Shown: piece by piece, positions 42,771 to 51,303 of the stretch | Position numbering within the stretch: the first letter of the stretch is position 1 | Layout of the letters: each line of letters begins with the position of its first letter | Source: Epilithonimonas xixisoli | GTDB taxonomy: Bacteria > Bacteroidota > Bacteroidia > Flavobacteriales > Weeksellaceae | Length of the DNA: 64,000 nt | Assembly: GCF_004365655.1 (NCBI RefSeq) | Contig: NZ_SOEO01000001.1 | Location: 1,302,001 to 1,366,000, forward strand | Direction: 5' to 3' | Made by a program: the position numbers and the translations under genes | The notes under the pieces: model-generated | What the model saw: the letters and a program-made list of their open reading frames with translations, nothing else | What the model was told of the DNA's origin: nothing | Database searches by the model: none

Positions 42771-45308
42771 ATGTTCAAAAACAAGAAAAATATCTTATTC
42801 GTTATTGCCAGTTTGGTGATTTTCATTTTGCTGGCAGTTTTATACGCCAATCCTGTCATCTCCGGAAAACGTTTGATGCAACACGACATTGTGTTCTACA
42901 AAGGTGGCGCAGAAGAACTCTTGCAATACAGAGCAAACAACGAAAACGAAACTTATTGGAGCGATGCAATGTTTGGCGGAATGCCGACTTATCAAACCGG
43001 AGCGCAGTTCCGTGGCGATGTCATCAAAAAAATTGATGATTTGTTTTTGTTCCTTCCAAAACCTGCGAATTATCTATTCTTATTGTTCGCCGGATTTTTC
43101 TTTTTGGGAATGGTGGCTGTTCGTAATTGGAAATACGCTTTACTTGGCGCAACTTTCTTCGGATTATCCACTTATTTTTACATTATCATTTCGGCTGGAC
43201 ACAACGGAAAAGTTCATACGATTGCTTATTTTGCGCCACTTGTCGCCGGAATTATATTGGTTTATTTTAGGAAAAAATACATTCTTGGATTTATCACCAC
43301 TGCCCTATTTGCAGGTTTGCAGATTTGCGCGAATCATCCGCAGATGACTTATTATCTTTTCTTAGGATTAGGATTTTTATTTTTATCTGAATTAATAAGA
43401 GCCATCAAAGGAAAAATCGAATGGAAACACTTCCTGATTTCTACTGGAATCGTGGGATTTGCAGTCGTAATCGGTGTTGGAATGAATTCCCAAAGATTGA
43501 TGGCAAACGCAGAATATGTGAAAGAAACCGTGCGTGGAAAGCAAATTCTTAACACCAAATCTCACACCGCTGGAAAATCCGGAATGGACAGAGAAAGCAT
43601 CACGATGTGGAGCTACGGAAAACTGGAAACACTTAACTTATTCATTCCGAGATTAATGGGCGGTGGAAGTCAGGAAGAAGGTTCTGACAAAATGATGGAA
43701 CGTGTGCAGGAATTGGCTCAAGAAAACATCAAATCCCAGCAGGAATATGAAATGATGATGAAAGGTTTTGGAAGTCTGACTTATTGGGGCGACCAGCCGA
43801 GCACATCTGGACCAGCGTATCAAGGTGCTGTTGTTTGTTTCTTGGCAGTTTTAGGATTTTTCTTTGCCCGAAAAAAGTACAGATATTGGATTTTAGGCGC
43901 ATCGATTTTGACGATTTTCTTGGCTTGGGGAAGCAATTTCCCAATTCTTACAGATTTCTTCATCGATTATGTTCCGTTGTACAACAAGTTCCGTGCGCCA
44001 TCTTCTATTTTGGTGGTTGTCGAGTTTTTGTTCCCGCTGATTGCCATTCTCGGATTGTACAGATTTTTCACCGATGATAGTTTAACTGAAGAATACAAAA
44101 AGAAAATCTTGCTTTATGTTTCTGGATCAGTTCTGGGAATCACATTGATTTTAATGCTTTTCGGAAAAGGAATTTTAGGTTTCTATACAGCAAATGAGAA
44201 AACTTATCTTCCGCCATTTTTATTGGATTATTTGGTAGATGAAAGAGCCTCGATGTTCCAAGTTGATGCACTCAAAGCGATTATTTATGTTTTGATTACG
44301 GCTGGCGTTTTATTCTTAGGCTTAAAGAAAAAATTGAATATCAATATCGTTTTATTAATTATTGGATTCGTGAGTTTGTTTGACCTTTGGACGGTTAACA
44401 GACGTTATCTGAACGATGATAATTATGTGGACAAAACCTTCGCTGATTATCCTTTCCAAACCGAAAATTCGGAATATTTGATGAGCAAAGCTGGAAATGA
44501 TTCTTTCGTTCAAAGCCTTTTGCAACAGACCGAAGTTAATAAAGCTTTGCAGACGATTGCTGAAAAAGACAAAGACCATTACAGGATTTTCAATAACATT
44601 CTATCGACTTTCAGCGAGACGAATACTTCTTACTTCAAATCTTCGATTGGCGGTTACCACGCTGTTAAATTGAGACGTTACGATGATTTAATCAACAAAT
44701 ATTTCTCGACAACCGACCAAGTAAAAACGGTAAGAATTCTGAATATGCTGAACACCAAATATTTCTTGGTAGGCGACCAGCAAAAACCGGAGATCACGCC
44801 AAATCCTGAAGCGAATGGAAATGCTTGGTTTGTTTCTGACATCAAATTCGTTGACAATCCAAACGAGGAACTGAACGAAACCGGAAATCTTGACACCAAG
44901 AAAATTGCTGTGATTTCTAAAGATGACAAAGCTTATTTCAACGGGAAAAATCTGGTAAAAGATTCAACGGCGTTTTTGGCTTTGAAATCTTATCAGCCAA
45001 ACGAATTATCTTTCGATTCATCTTCCAAAACGCCTCAATTGGCGGTGTTTTCCGAAGTTTATTATCCACACGGCTGGAATGTTTATCTGGACGGAAACAA
45101 AGTGGATTACATCAAAGCAAATTATCTTTTGAGAGCGCTTTACGTTCCAGCAGGAAAGCATAAGATTGAAATGAAATTTGAGCCAGCCGTTATTGAAACT
45201 GGAAAATTATTCTCTTTGATAAGTTTCGGATTGTTTGTTTTATTGAGTTTGATTGGAGTTTATTTTCTGTTTAAGGATTCTCGGAAATCTGAGGTTGCGG
45301 AAGCTTAA
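42771..45308 (+). CDS. YfhO-family large membrane protein
   Basis: This 845-residue protein has about 13 membrane helices followed by a C-terminal soluble domain. It starts with one helix (ILFVIASLVIFILLAVLYA) and shows the YfhO hallmark DIVFYKGGAEELLQYRANN, then a GT-C-like membrane region, and a final beta-rich part ending in one more helix. Relatives in Gram-positives help attach sugars to lipoteichoic acid; in Bacteroidota the role is unknown but is probably glycan or lipid modification at the inner membrane. The start lies 25 bases past the right REP copy. Confidence 0.9.
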   Translation: MFKNKKNILFVIASLVIFILLAVLYANPVISGKRLMQHDIVFYKGGAEELLQYRANNENETYWSDAMFGGMPTYQTGAQFRGDVIKKIDDLFLFLPKPANYLFLLFAGFFFLGMVAVRNWKYALLGATFFGLSTYFYIIISAGHNGKVHTIAYFAPLVAGIILVYFRKKYILGFITTALFAGLQICANHPQMTYYLFLGLGFLFLSELIRAIKGKIEWKHFLISTGIVGFAVVIGVGMNSQRLMANAEYVKETVRGKQILNTKSHTAGKSGMDRESITMWSYGKLETLNLFIPRLMGGGSQEEGSDKMMERVQELAQENIKSQQEYEMMMKGFGSLTYWGDQPSTSGPAYQGAVVCFLAVLGFFFARKKYRYWILGASILTIFLAWGSNFPILTDFFIDYVPLYNKFRAPSSILVVVEFLFPLIAILGLYRFFTDDSLTEEYKKKILLYVSGSVLGITLILMLFGKGILGFYTANEKTYLPPFLLDYLVDERASMFQVDALKAIIYVLITAGVLFLGLKKKLNINIVLLIIGFVSLFDLWTVNRRYLNDDNYVDKTFADYPFQTENSEYLMSKAGNDSFVQSLLQQTEVNKALQTIAEKDKDHYRIFNNILSTFSETNTSYFKSSIGGYHAVKLRRYDDLINKYFSTTDQVKTVRILNMLNTKYFLVGDQQKPEITPNPEANGNAWFVSDIKFVDNPNEELNETGNLDTKKIAVISKDDKAYFNGKNLVKDSTAFLALKSYQPNELSFDSSSKTPQLAVFSEVYYPHGWNVYLDGNKVDYIKANYLLRALYVPAGKHKIEMKFEPAVIETGKLFSLISFGLFVLLSLIGVYFLFKDSRKSEVAEA

Positions 45309-45440
45309 TAATTGATTAAACACTTAAAATAATAAAAATAACAAACAACTGTTAATCAATTACTTATCTTTTATAAATAAGCAAAACCCACATCATATAC
45401 GTTTGAGCATATCTTTGTATGATAACTTAAAAAAATAAAT

Positions 45441-45743
45441 ATGCTTAGCGAAAAAGAATCAACACAATTAGAGTTCAATGCTTACGAACTTATTAATAAG
45501 TTTGTTAATGGTGATTATTGGTTATTCACCATTAACAAATTAAAAAATGGATATAATTTAGAAAACACAGAATATCATTTTAAAGTCATTAAAGAAGACA
45601 TCTGTTATTATCTGGTTGTTGTAATTGGAGAAAAAGAATATTTTTTTGATGGTAAAAATGAAAAATCTCCTTTTAGATGTTCAAGAAATTATAATGGAGA
45701 ATGGCAAATTTATTTTGAAACTATTTTAGAAAATACAGTTTAA
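45441..45743 (+). CDS. Hypothetical protein
   Basis: This 100-residue polar protein is unrecognised. It has no signal or membrane segment and is rich in Glu, Asn and Tyr (NGYNLENTEYHFKVIKEDIC, GEWQIYFE). A -7-like TATCTTTG lies at 45410-45417, and a terminator follows, so it is a single-gene unit. It could be a small immunity-like or accessory protein, but nothing supports that beyond its size. Confidence 0.55.
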   Translation: MLSEKESTQLEFNAYELINKFVNGDYWLFTINKLKNGYNLENTEYHFKVIKEDICYYLVVVIGEKEYFFDGKNEKSPFRCSRNYNGEWQIYFETILENTV

Positions 45744-45760
45744 TAAAGAAAAACTAAAAA

Positions 45761-45787
45761 AGCAACTCAAACCGAGTTGCTTTTCTT
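45761..45787 (+). terminator. Terminator, first copy of an AGCAACTC..GAGTTGCT series
   Basis: Perfect 8-base arms AGCAACTC and GAGTTGCT around AAACC are followed by TTTTCTTTTTT. A -7-like TAGATTTG follows at 45795-45802. Confidence 0.85.
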
Positions 45788-45827
45788 TTTTCCTTAGATT
45801 TGAAATTGACTATAATTATAAAACCAA

Positions 45828-46331
45828 ATGAAAGAAATCTTAAAAACAGAAAGACTTTTATTAAGAGAATTAACTCCCGACGACGCAGAAAATTTCTATA
45901 AACTAAACCTGAATCCAAATGTGATAAAATACACAGGAAATTCTGCTTTTAAAGATATTGATGAAGCCAAAGGATTTCTTGAAAATTATCAGGATTACAA
46001 ACTCAACGGCTTTGGAAGATGGGCTGTGATTGAGAAATCAAATAACGAATTCCTTGGTTGGTGTGGTTTGAAATATGACAAGAATCTGGATGAAACCGAT
46101 ATTGGATTCAGATTTTTTGAAGAACATTGGAACAAAGGCTTCGCCCCAGAAAGTGCACAAGCTTGTATCGATTATGCTTTTGAAAATTTGAATTTAAAAA
46201 CAATCATCGGAAGAGCAATGTCAGAAAATATTGCTTCAATCAAAGTTCTTGAAAAAATCGGATTGAGTTTTGAGAAAGAATTTGATTTTGATGAAAAGAA
46301 CAAAGGTGTGATTTATAAAATTCAGAAATAA
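45828..46331 (+). CDS. GNAT-family N-acetyltransferase
   Basis: This 167-residue protein is of the RimJ/RimL type: TERLLLRELTPDDAENFYKLNLNP at the start, DETDIGFRFFEEHWNKGFAPESAQA as the acetyl-CoA pyrophosphate loop region, and IGRAMSENIASIKVLEKIGLSFEKE at the end. It uses acetyl-CoA to modify an amine; the substrate is not predictable. It lies between two copies of the same terminator-promoter segment, so it is an independent unit. Confidence 0.9.
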   Translation: MKEILKTERLLLRELTPDDAENFYKLNLNPNVIKYTGNSAFKDIDEAKGFLENYQDYKLNGFGRWAVIEKSNNEFLGWCGLKYDKNLDETDIGFRFFEEHWNKGFAPESAQACIDYAFENLNLKTIIGRAMSENIASIKVLEKIGLSFEKEFDFDEKNKGVIYKIQK

Positions 46332-46336
46332 AAAAA

Positions 46337-46357
46337 AGCAACCCAAATTGAGTTGTT
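46337..46357 (+). terminator. Terminator, second copy of the series
   Basis: AGCAACCC and GAGTTGTT pair imperfectly around AAATT, followed by a T-rich tract. Its loop supplies the TTG of the next promoter. Confidence 0.7.
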
Positions 46358-46378
46358 TCTGTTTTTTTCTTAGATTTG
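46348..46378 (+). promoter_or_regulatory. TPR-gene promoter inside terminator (TTG-N20-TAGATTTG)
   Basis: TTG at 46348-46350 lies in the loop of the upstream terminator, and TAGATTTG at 46371-46378 is 20 bases on. The element fits the Bacteroidota consensus. Confidence 0.6.
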
Positions 46379-46410
46379 AATTTATAAAAAACTCATTAAC
46401 CATATATCAA

Positions 46411-47451
46411 ATGAAAAAGATTTACTTATTACCAATTTTCTTTTCTTTTTTAAGCTTTTCTCAAAATAAAACGGAAGCCGAAGTTAAAATTAATGAAGGC
46501 GTTGCTCTACACGATTCAGGAAAATACGACGAAGCTTTGGCAAAGTACGATGAAGCTCTAAATCTGGATAAGGATAATTCTCTAGCTCTTACAGAAAAAG
46601 CAATGACATTGGAATCTGTAAAAAGATACGATGAGGCGATAGAAGTCAGTAAGCAAGTTTTAAAATTATATCCAAATGAAGACAATAGAACACTTTATGT
46701 GACTTATGCCAATTCTTTGGATCACTCCAACAAAGCGGACCAAGCGCTGAAAATCTATGATGAAGGTCTAAAAAAGTATCCAGATTACTATCATCTCTAT
46801 TTCAACAAAGGAATTACCTTGGTCAATGCAAAAGAAAATGAAAAGGCCATTGCTTCTTTTCAACAAGCAACAAAACTAAATCCCAATCATTCGAGTTCCT
46901 TCAATGCTTTGGCAATTCTTGGACAATCAAACCGAATAGCATCTATTTTAGCATTCAGCAGATATCTTGTGATAGATAACAAATCTGGGAGAGCGAAAGG
47001 CAACTTTGACACTCTTATAAAACTTATTAACAAAGGTGTCTCGCAAACTGGAGATAAATCCGTTTCAGTTTCTATAGATTCAACAACACTCGAAAAAGTA
47101 AACAAGAAAAAGAAGGGTGAAAATGACTTTTCTTCAACAGATATGGTTTTATCAATGGCTTCTGCTTTGGAGTATGATGATAAAAACAAAGACAAGACAG
47201 AGGTTCAAAAATTTATCAGTAAGTTTGAAACACTTTGCCGATCTATGGCAGAAACTCAAAAAAATCAGAAAGGCTACTACTGGGAGTTTTTAGCACCATA
47301 TTTCATTGAAATGGAAAAGAAGAATTTAATTGAACCATTTGCATATACTATATTTCGTCCGTCTCAAAATCCAGATGTTATCCAATACAACAAAGTACAT
47401 CCTGATAAAATTGAAGAATTCCAAAACTGGTCAAAAAATTATTGGAAGTAG
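46411..47451 (+). CDS. Secreted tetratricopeptide repeat protein
   Basis: This 346-residue protein has a signal peptide (MKKIYLLPIFFSFLSFSQ) and about four TPR units between residues 25 and 170, for example INEGVALHDSGKYDEALAKYDEAL and YFNKGITLVNAKENEKAIASFQQA. The C-terminal half is unrecognised and contains a Lys/Ser-rich loop (KVNKKKKGENDFSSTD). It is probably a periplasmic adaptor protein. The open frame extends upstream into the terminator region; the ATG at 46411 before the signal is the correct start. Confidence 0.82.
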   Translation: MKKIYLLPIFFSFLSFSQNKTEAEVKINEGVALHDSGKYDEALAKYDEALNLDKDNSLALTEKAMTLESVKRYDEAIEVSKQVLKLYPNEDNRTLYVTYANSLDHSNKADQALKIYDEGLKKYPDYYHLYFNKGITLVNAKENEKAIASFQQATKLNPNHSSSFNALAILGQSNRIASILAFSRYLVIDNKSGRAKGNFDTLIKLINKGVSQTGDKSVSVSIDSTTLEKVNKKKKGENDFSSTDMVLSMASALEYDDKNKDKTEVQKFISKFETLCRSMAETQKNQKGYYWEFLAPYFIEMEKKNLIEPFAYTIFRPSQNPDVIQYNKVHPDKIEEFQNWSKNYWK

Positions 47452-47485
47452 AAATATTACACGACAAACCTTATAAAATAAAAAA

Positions 47486-47516
47486 AGCAACCCAAATTGA
47501 GTTGCTTTAATTTTTT
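47486..47516. terminator. Terminator, third copy of the series
   Basis: AGCAACCC and GAGTTGCT around AAATT lie between the convergent TPR gene and rpsO, with a T-rich run to the right and an A-run to the left. It probably serves both strands. Confidence 0.8.
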
Positions 47517-47530
47517 GCGTGAGCTTAGGA

Positions 47531-47800
47531 TTATTTTCTGATTCCCAATTCAGCGATGATAGCTCTATATCTAGAGATTTCTTTTTTCTTCAAGTAATCC
47601 AAAAGAGATTTTCTCTTACCTACCAACATTACTAGAGATCTCTCTGTAGCGAAATCGTGACGATTAGCTTTCAAATGCTGAGAAAGGTGGTTGATTCTAA
47701 AAGTGAATAGAGCAATCTGACCTTCAGCGCTTCCTGTGTCTTGTGCAGATTTTCCGTGCTTTGCGAAGATTTCTGCTTTTTTTTCTGTTGTTAAATACAT
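47531..47800 (-). CDS. rpsO: 30S ribosomal protein S15
   Basis: This 89-residue protein binds 16S rRNA and organises the platform of the small subunit. GSAEGQIALFTFRINHLSQHLKANRHDFATERSLVMLVGKRKSLLDYLK is the conserved core. It is transcribed alone from a divergent region shared with padR. The usual neighbour pnp is not adjacent here. A -7-like TATCTTTG lies on the minus strand at 47838-47845. Confidence 0.98.
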   Translation of the reverse strand: MYLTTEKKAEIFAKHGKSAQDTGSAEGQIALFTFRINHLSQHLKANRHDFATERSLVMLVGKRKSLLDYLKKKEISRYRAIIAELGIRK

Positions 47801-48053
47801 TCCAATATTATTTAATGATTATTATGTAATTCGGGTGCAAAGATAGGATTTTATTCCGGATTAAAAACTGTAAATCACAAAATTGTAAAAAACTATTGAT
47901 TTTAATTGCAAACCACTCCATTTTCCCATCAAAAATCTCATAAAAAGCACAGATTACTTATGATAAATTAAATTTTAAAAATATCAGTTTAAAAATTTAT
48001 AACTGATTATCAAACACTTAAATATTAATTATAAAAATATTTACTACTTTGCA

Positions 48054-48085
48054 TTGCACAATACCTTTTTAATTACATATCTTTG
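48054..48085 (+). promoter_or_regulatory. padR-pspC promoter (TTG-N21-TATCTTTG)
   Basis: TTG (48054-48056) and TATCTTTG (48078-48085) are separated by 21 bases. The leader to the padR ATG is about 75 bases. Confidence 0.7.
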
Positions 48086-48094
48086 CAATGTAAT
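48072..48094 (+). promoter_or_regulatory. Palindromic operator, likely PadR site
   Basis: Perfect 7-base arms ATTACAT (48072-48078) and ATGTAAT (48088-48094) enclose the -7 element. A bound regulator would block transcription. PadR-family sites often contain ATGT/ACAT half-sites, so autoregulation by the PadR protein encoded downstream is likely. Confidence 0.65.
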
Positions 48095-48167
48095 AATACT
48101 GAGAACTGCAAGATTCTAAATTTATCTGTAAAGTCTCAAATTTAAAAATCAACCAACAACAACTAAT

Positions 48168-48503
48168 ATGAATACCGAGAACACAAAAGCGCAAATGCGC
48201 AAAGGCATTCTGGAGTTCTGTATTTTGAGCCTGATTCAGCAACGTGAAATGTACGTTTCCGACCTGATAGAATCTCTCAAAAAAGGAAGACTAGACGTAG
48301 TGGAGGGAACTCTTTACCCCCTTCTTACAAGATTGAAAAACGGCGAATTTCTCGCTTACAGATGGGAAGAATCTACAAGCGGACCACCAAGAAAGTATTA
48401 TCAGATTACCGAAAAAGGAAGCCTCTTTCTCGCGGAACTGCAAACCACCTGGCAAGAATTGACAGATTCTGTAAACCAAATTATCTCAAACTCTCAAAAC
48501 TAA
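48168..48503 (+). CDS. PadR-family transcriptional regulator
   Basis: This 111-residue protein has the winged-helix PadR domain: AQMRKGILEFCILSLIQQREMYVSDLIESL, VEGTLYPLLTRLKNGEFLAYRWEES and GPPRKYYQITEKG. It lacks the long C-terminal dimerisation helix and belongs to the short subfamily. It lies five bases upstream of the PspC-domain gene, an arrangement common in Bacteroidota. It probably represses its own operon through the palindrome over the promoter and releases it under envelope or drug stress. Confidence 0.93.
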   Translation: MNTENTKAQMRKGILEFCILSLIQQREMYVSDLIESLKKGRLDVVEGTLYPLLTRLKNGEFLAYRWEESTSGPPRKYYQITEKGSLFLAELQTTWQELTDSVNQIISNSQN

Positions 48504-48508
48504 CTATT

Positions 48509-50242
48509 ATGAACAAGACATTATCCGTAGCACTCGCTGGTTTTTCCTTTACGATAGACGAGCTGGCTTACATAAAATTAAGCGATTACCTGAATGCTCT
48601 TAGAAATTCACTAGACGCTTCCGAAGCAGATGAAGTGATGAACGATATCGAAATCAGAATGGTGGAGATTTTCAAAGAAACACTTGGAAAGAGAGAGGTT
48701 GTGAATGATTCTGATGTGGAGAAAGTAATTGCTCAAATCGGAACACCAGAACAAATCGATGAGCAAGAAGAAGCTTATTTCTCAGAAGGGAAACAAAGCA
48801 AATCCAAATCTTCTACTTCATACAGCAGTTACAGCAGCAACTCTCAGAAACAAATGTTTCGTGACCCAGAGAGACAAAAGATTGCCGGAGTTTGCGCAGG
48901 TCTTGCGGCATATTTCGGAATGGAAATCAGCTGGATGAGATTACTTTGGATTGGTGTATTCATCATAGGATTCCCAATGGCTCCATTATTTTTATTTGTT
49001 GGATTGCTTTACATCATCCTTTGGGCAGTTTTACCAAAAGCTGAATCTGCTTCTGACTTTTTGAAAATGAAAGGTAAACCTTTGAACTTTGATAACTTAA
49101 AGGAAGAATCTAGCAAAGTTGTACAATTCGCAAATGAAACTTCTACCAGAGCAGGCGAAATCTACACAGAAAACAAACAGCAAATTGGCTCTGCAGGAGA
49201 CACAATCCTGAAAATCCTTAAATATTGCTTAGCCGTTTTCTTGGCAATGCTTGCAGCGGGATGTTTCATTGGACTTTTTGCGATGACTTTCGCTTACGGA
49301 TCTGGAAAATTTGGAATCGATAACAATCTTGGATTCTATCTGGAGGAGAACAATATGGGATATTTGATCTTAGCGATTGCCGCGTTGCCGACTGTTATTT
49401 TCGGAGTTGCATTCTTATTATTATCAATCAAATTATTCTCTCCGAAAACTAAATTCAACTATGTAGGTCCTGTTTTGGGAACATTGGGAATTATTTGGAT
49501 TGTTTTGATAGGAATTCTTGCCGCCAATGCATCAAAATTCAATTTTGCTTACAGTGGAGACAATGAAGATTATGAGAACGTATCAATCACAGCTCCGAAT
49601 GCCATCGACACAATTTACATAGACAGCAAGAAAGTGGAAATCCCTGAGAACTTCAAAACTTATTTTAATAATATCTATTCTGATAAGTCTAAGATTTACA
49701 AAAAAGATTATCCACACGTAGAAATCACGAGAAAGGACAACATCAAAACGCCTTATCTGATTGTGAAAAAAGAAGCGGAAGGTTACAACCAACCTCTTAA
49801 AATGAAAGTGCCTGTGGAAATTGTTGGAAACAGAATCATCCTTCCAAATTACTTCGAATATCCGTACGAGTATCGTTTTAGAAATTACAGATTGGATTAT
49901 GAACTTGTAGTTCCTAGAAACACGAAAGTAATTAATGAAAAAGAATATCAAGTCAACATCAGTGATAACAATGATAACGATGACCATGATAATGATTCTA
50001 ACAACAATAACAACAGCGGAATCACAGTTGAGAAAAACAAAATCAACATCAACGGAACTACTATCGAGTACAATTCCGAAGAAAGTGACAGCGTAAAAAT
50101 CAATGGGAAATATTACTCCAAAGATTCTGCAGACGTGGTTTTAGAAAGAATGAAACTGGATGAAAAAGTTAAGAAATCTATCGAAGATCTTAACATCAAC
50201 ATCAAAGACGGCAAAAAAGAGATCAGTATCAAAACTAAATAA
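48509..50242 (+). CDS. PspC-domain membrane protein
   Basis: This 577-residue protein has an N-terminal soluble segment (1-110) with ALAGFSFTIDELAYIKLSDYL and a HAAS-like helical region, then a PspC domain (RDPERQKIAGVCAGLAAYFGMEISWMRLLWI), four further helices between about 230 and 355, and a long C-terminal soluble part. The tail contains an Asn/Asp-rich run (about 484-502). It is likely an inner-membrane stress sensor controlled with PadR. The frame is open upstream over padR, but the ATG at 48509 is correct. Confidence 0.9.
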   Translation: MNKTLSVALAGFSFTIDELAYIKLSDYLNALRNSLDASEADEVMNDIEIRMVEIFKETLGKREVVNDSDVEKVIAQIGTPEQIDEQEEAYFSEGKQSKSKSSTSYSSYSSNSQKQMFRDPERQKIAGVCAGLAAYFGMEISWMRLLWIGVFIIGFPMAPLFLFVGLLYIILWAVLPKAESASDFLKMKGKPLNFDNLKEESSKVVQFANETSTRAGEIYTENKQQIGSAGDTILKILKYCLAVFLAMLAAGCFIGLFAMTFAYGSGKFGIDNNLGFYLEENNMGYLILAIAALPTVIFGVAFLLLSIKLFSPKTKFNYVGPVLGTLGIIWIVLIGILAANASKFNFAYSGDNEDYENVSITAPNAIDTIYIDSKKVEIPENFKTYFNNIYSDKSKIYKKDYPHVEITRKDNIKTPYLIVKKEAEGYNQPLKMKVPVEIVGNRIILPNYFEYPYEYRFRNYRLDYELVVPRNTKVINEKEYQVNISDNNDNDDHDNDSNNNNNSGITVEKNKININGTTIEYNSEESDSVKINGKYYSKDSADVVLERMKLDEKVKKSIEDLNINIKDGKKEISIKTK

Positions 50243-50260
50243 TTTGAGAGTGGATTAGTC

Positions 50261-50299
50261 GAAAAGCGGATCAAAAACTGTAAAGAGTTTCCGCTTTTC
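50261..50299 (+). terminator. Terminator-like hairpin after pspC
   Basis: Perfect 10-base arms GAAAAGCGGA and TCCGCTTTTC enclose a 19-base loop, followed by a T/C-rich stretch. The long loop makes it weaker than a typical terminator. Confidence 0.55.
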
Positions 50300-50335
50300 T
50301 TCTAGTTCTCCCAAAAAATTATAAATGATATTATT

Positions 50336-51253
50336 ATGAAAAATTACTCTCTTCTACTTTTCTTAGCATTCAATCTATCAATATTTGCGCAAGATAAAAA
50401 CAGCAAATCAGTTTTGGTTGAGGGCAAAAAGATGTCTTACAAAACCTTCAATCTTGAAAACAGAAAAGATGGAGAGCCCATTTTGGTATTTGAAGCTGGA
50501 TTAGGAGGCGGCACTTTTGATCCCATTCTCCCCCATCTGCCAAACACTATTTCCGGAATAGAATATGAAAGAAATGGTCTTGGACAATCCGAAGCAGATC
50601 CTAAGATAAGCACAGATTCTCAAGTGGTAGAAAGATTGCACAGTATGTTGCAATTGCTCAACATAAAACCTCCGTACTTGCTTGTGGGACATTCCATTGG
50701 CGGACCATACATTCGATTGTTTGCGGCAAAATATCCAGACGAAGTGAGCGGACTTGTTTTCTCGGATCCAACCGACTTTATGCTGACAAAAAAGGAAAAT
50801 GAAGAAGCAAAAATAAAATCCGGAAGCCAAACGGGATATCAAGAGATTTCGAATATTATCATAAAAACTTTATCACAGAACAAGAATGTGAGCCAAGGAA
50901 CCAGAGATGATGCGGCAAGAGCATTAAGATCGCATTCTAAAGGATATTTTAATGAATATACCAATTTGCCTGCTCTTAACAAAAAAATTGCGACAACCGT
51001 TATTATTTCCTACAACAAGCACATCGAAACGCCAGATGAAGAGATGAACAAAAACCTAAATCTTGGAATCAACTTCAAAGCTTGGTGGAAGGAATATGAC
51101 AATCTTAGAGTGCAACACTTTTCCGACCTAATCAAGGATAATGACAACAGTATGATTATTTTGCTACCCAAATATTCACACGGAATTCATTATCAAAATC
51201 CAAAATTGGTAGCAAATTTTATTATTGAAAATTATAACCGTTTTAACAAATAG
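50336..51253 (+). CDS. Secreted alpha/beta hydrolase
   Basis: This 305-residue protein has a signal peptide (MKNYSLLLFLAFNLSIFAQ) and an alpha/beta-hydrolase fold. The oxyanion segment is VFEAGLGGGTFDPI, the nucleophile serine lies in LVGHSIGGPYIRLFAAKYP, and the acid and His are probably in the C-terminal part (PKYSHGIHYQNP, with His). It likely hydrolyses an ester or similar bond in the periplasm; the substrate is unknown. It stands alone between pspC and the GLPGLI gene. Confidence 0.87.
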   Translation: MKNYSLLLFLAFNLSIFAQDKNSKSVLVEGKKMSYKTFNLENRKDGEPILVFEAGLGGGTFDPILPHLPNTISGIEYERNGLGQSEADPKISTDSQVVERLHSMLQLLNIKPPYLLVGHSIGGPYIRLFAAKYPDEVSGLVFSDPTDFMLTKKENEEAKIKSGSQTGYQEISNIIIKTLSQNKNVSQGTRDDAARALRSHSKGYFNEYTNLPALNKKIATTVIISYNKHIETPDEEMNKNLNLGINFKAWWKEYDNLRVQHFSDLIKDNDNSMIILLPKYSHGIHYQNPKLVANFIIENYNRFNK

Positions 51254-51303
51254 GCTCATTGTAATATTCGGAAGTCTATTAAACTTACACCAGAAACATA
51301 CTT

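Larger units (their letters stand above)
47801..48167. other. Divergent intergenic region rpsO/padR
   Basis: These 367 bases carry an rpsO -7 element (minus strand TATCTTTG, 47838-47845) and the padR promoter and operator (48054-48094). Between them the sequence is very AT-rich and shows no further element. Confidence 0.6.

Noticed and set aside
42728-43347. Overlapping open frames at the start of yfhO
   Set aside because: They are out-of-frame shadows of the yfhO coding sequence; the first begins within the right REP palindrome.
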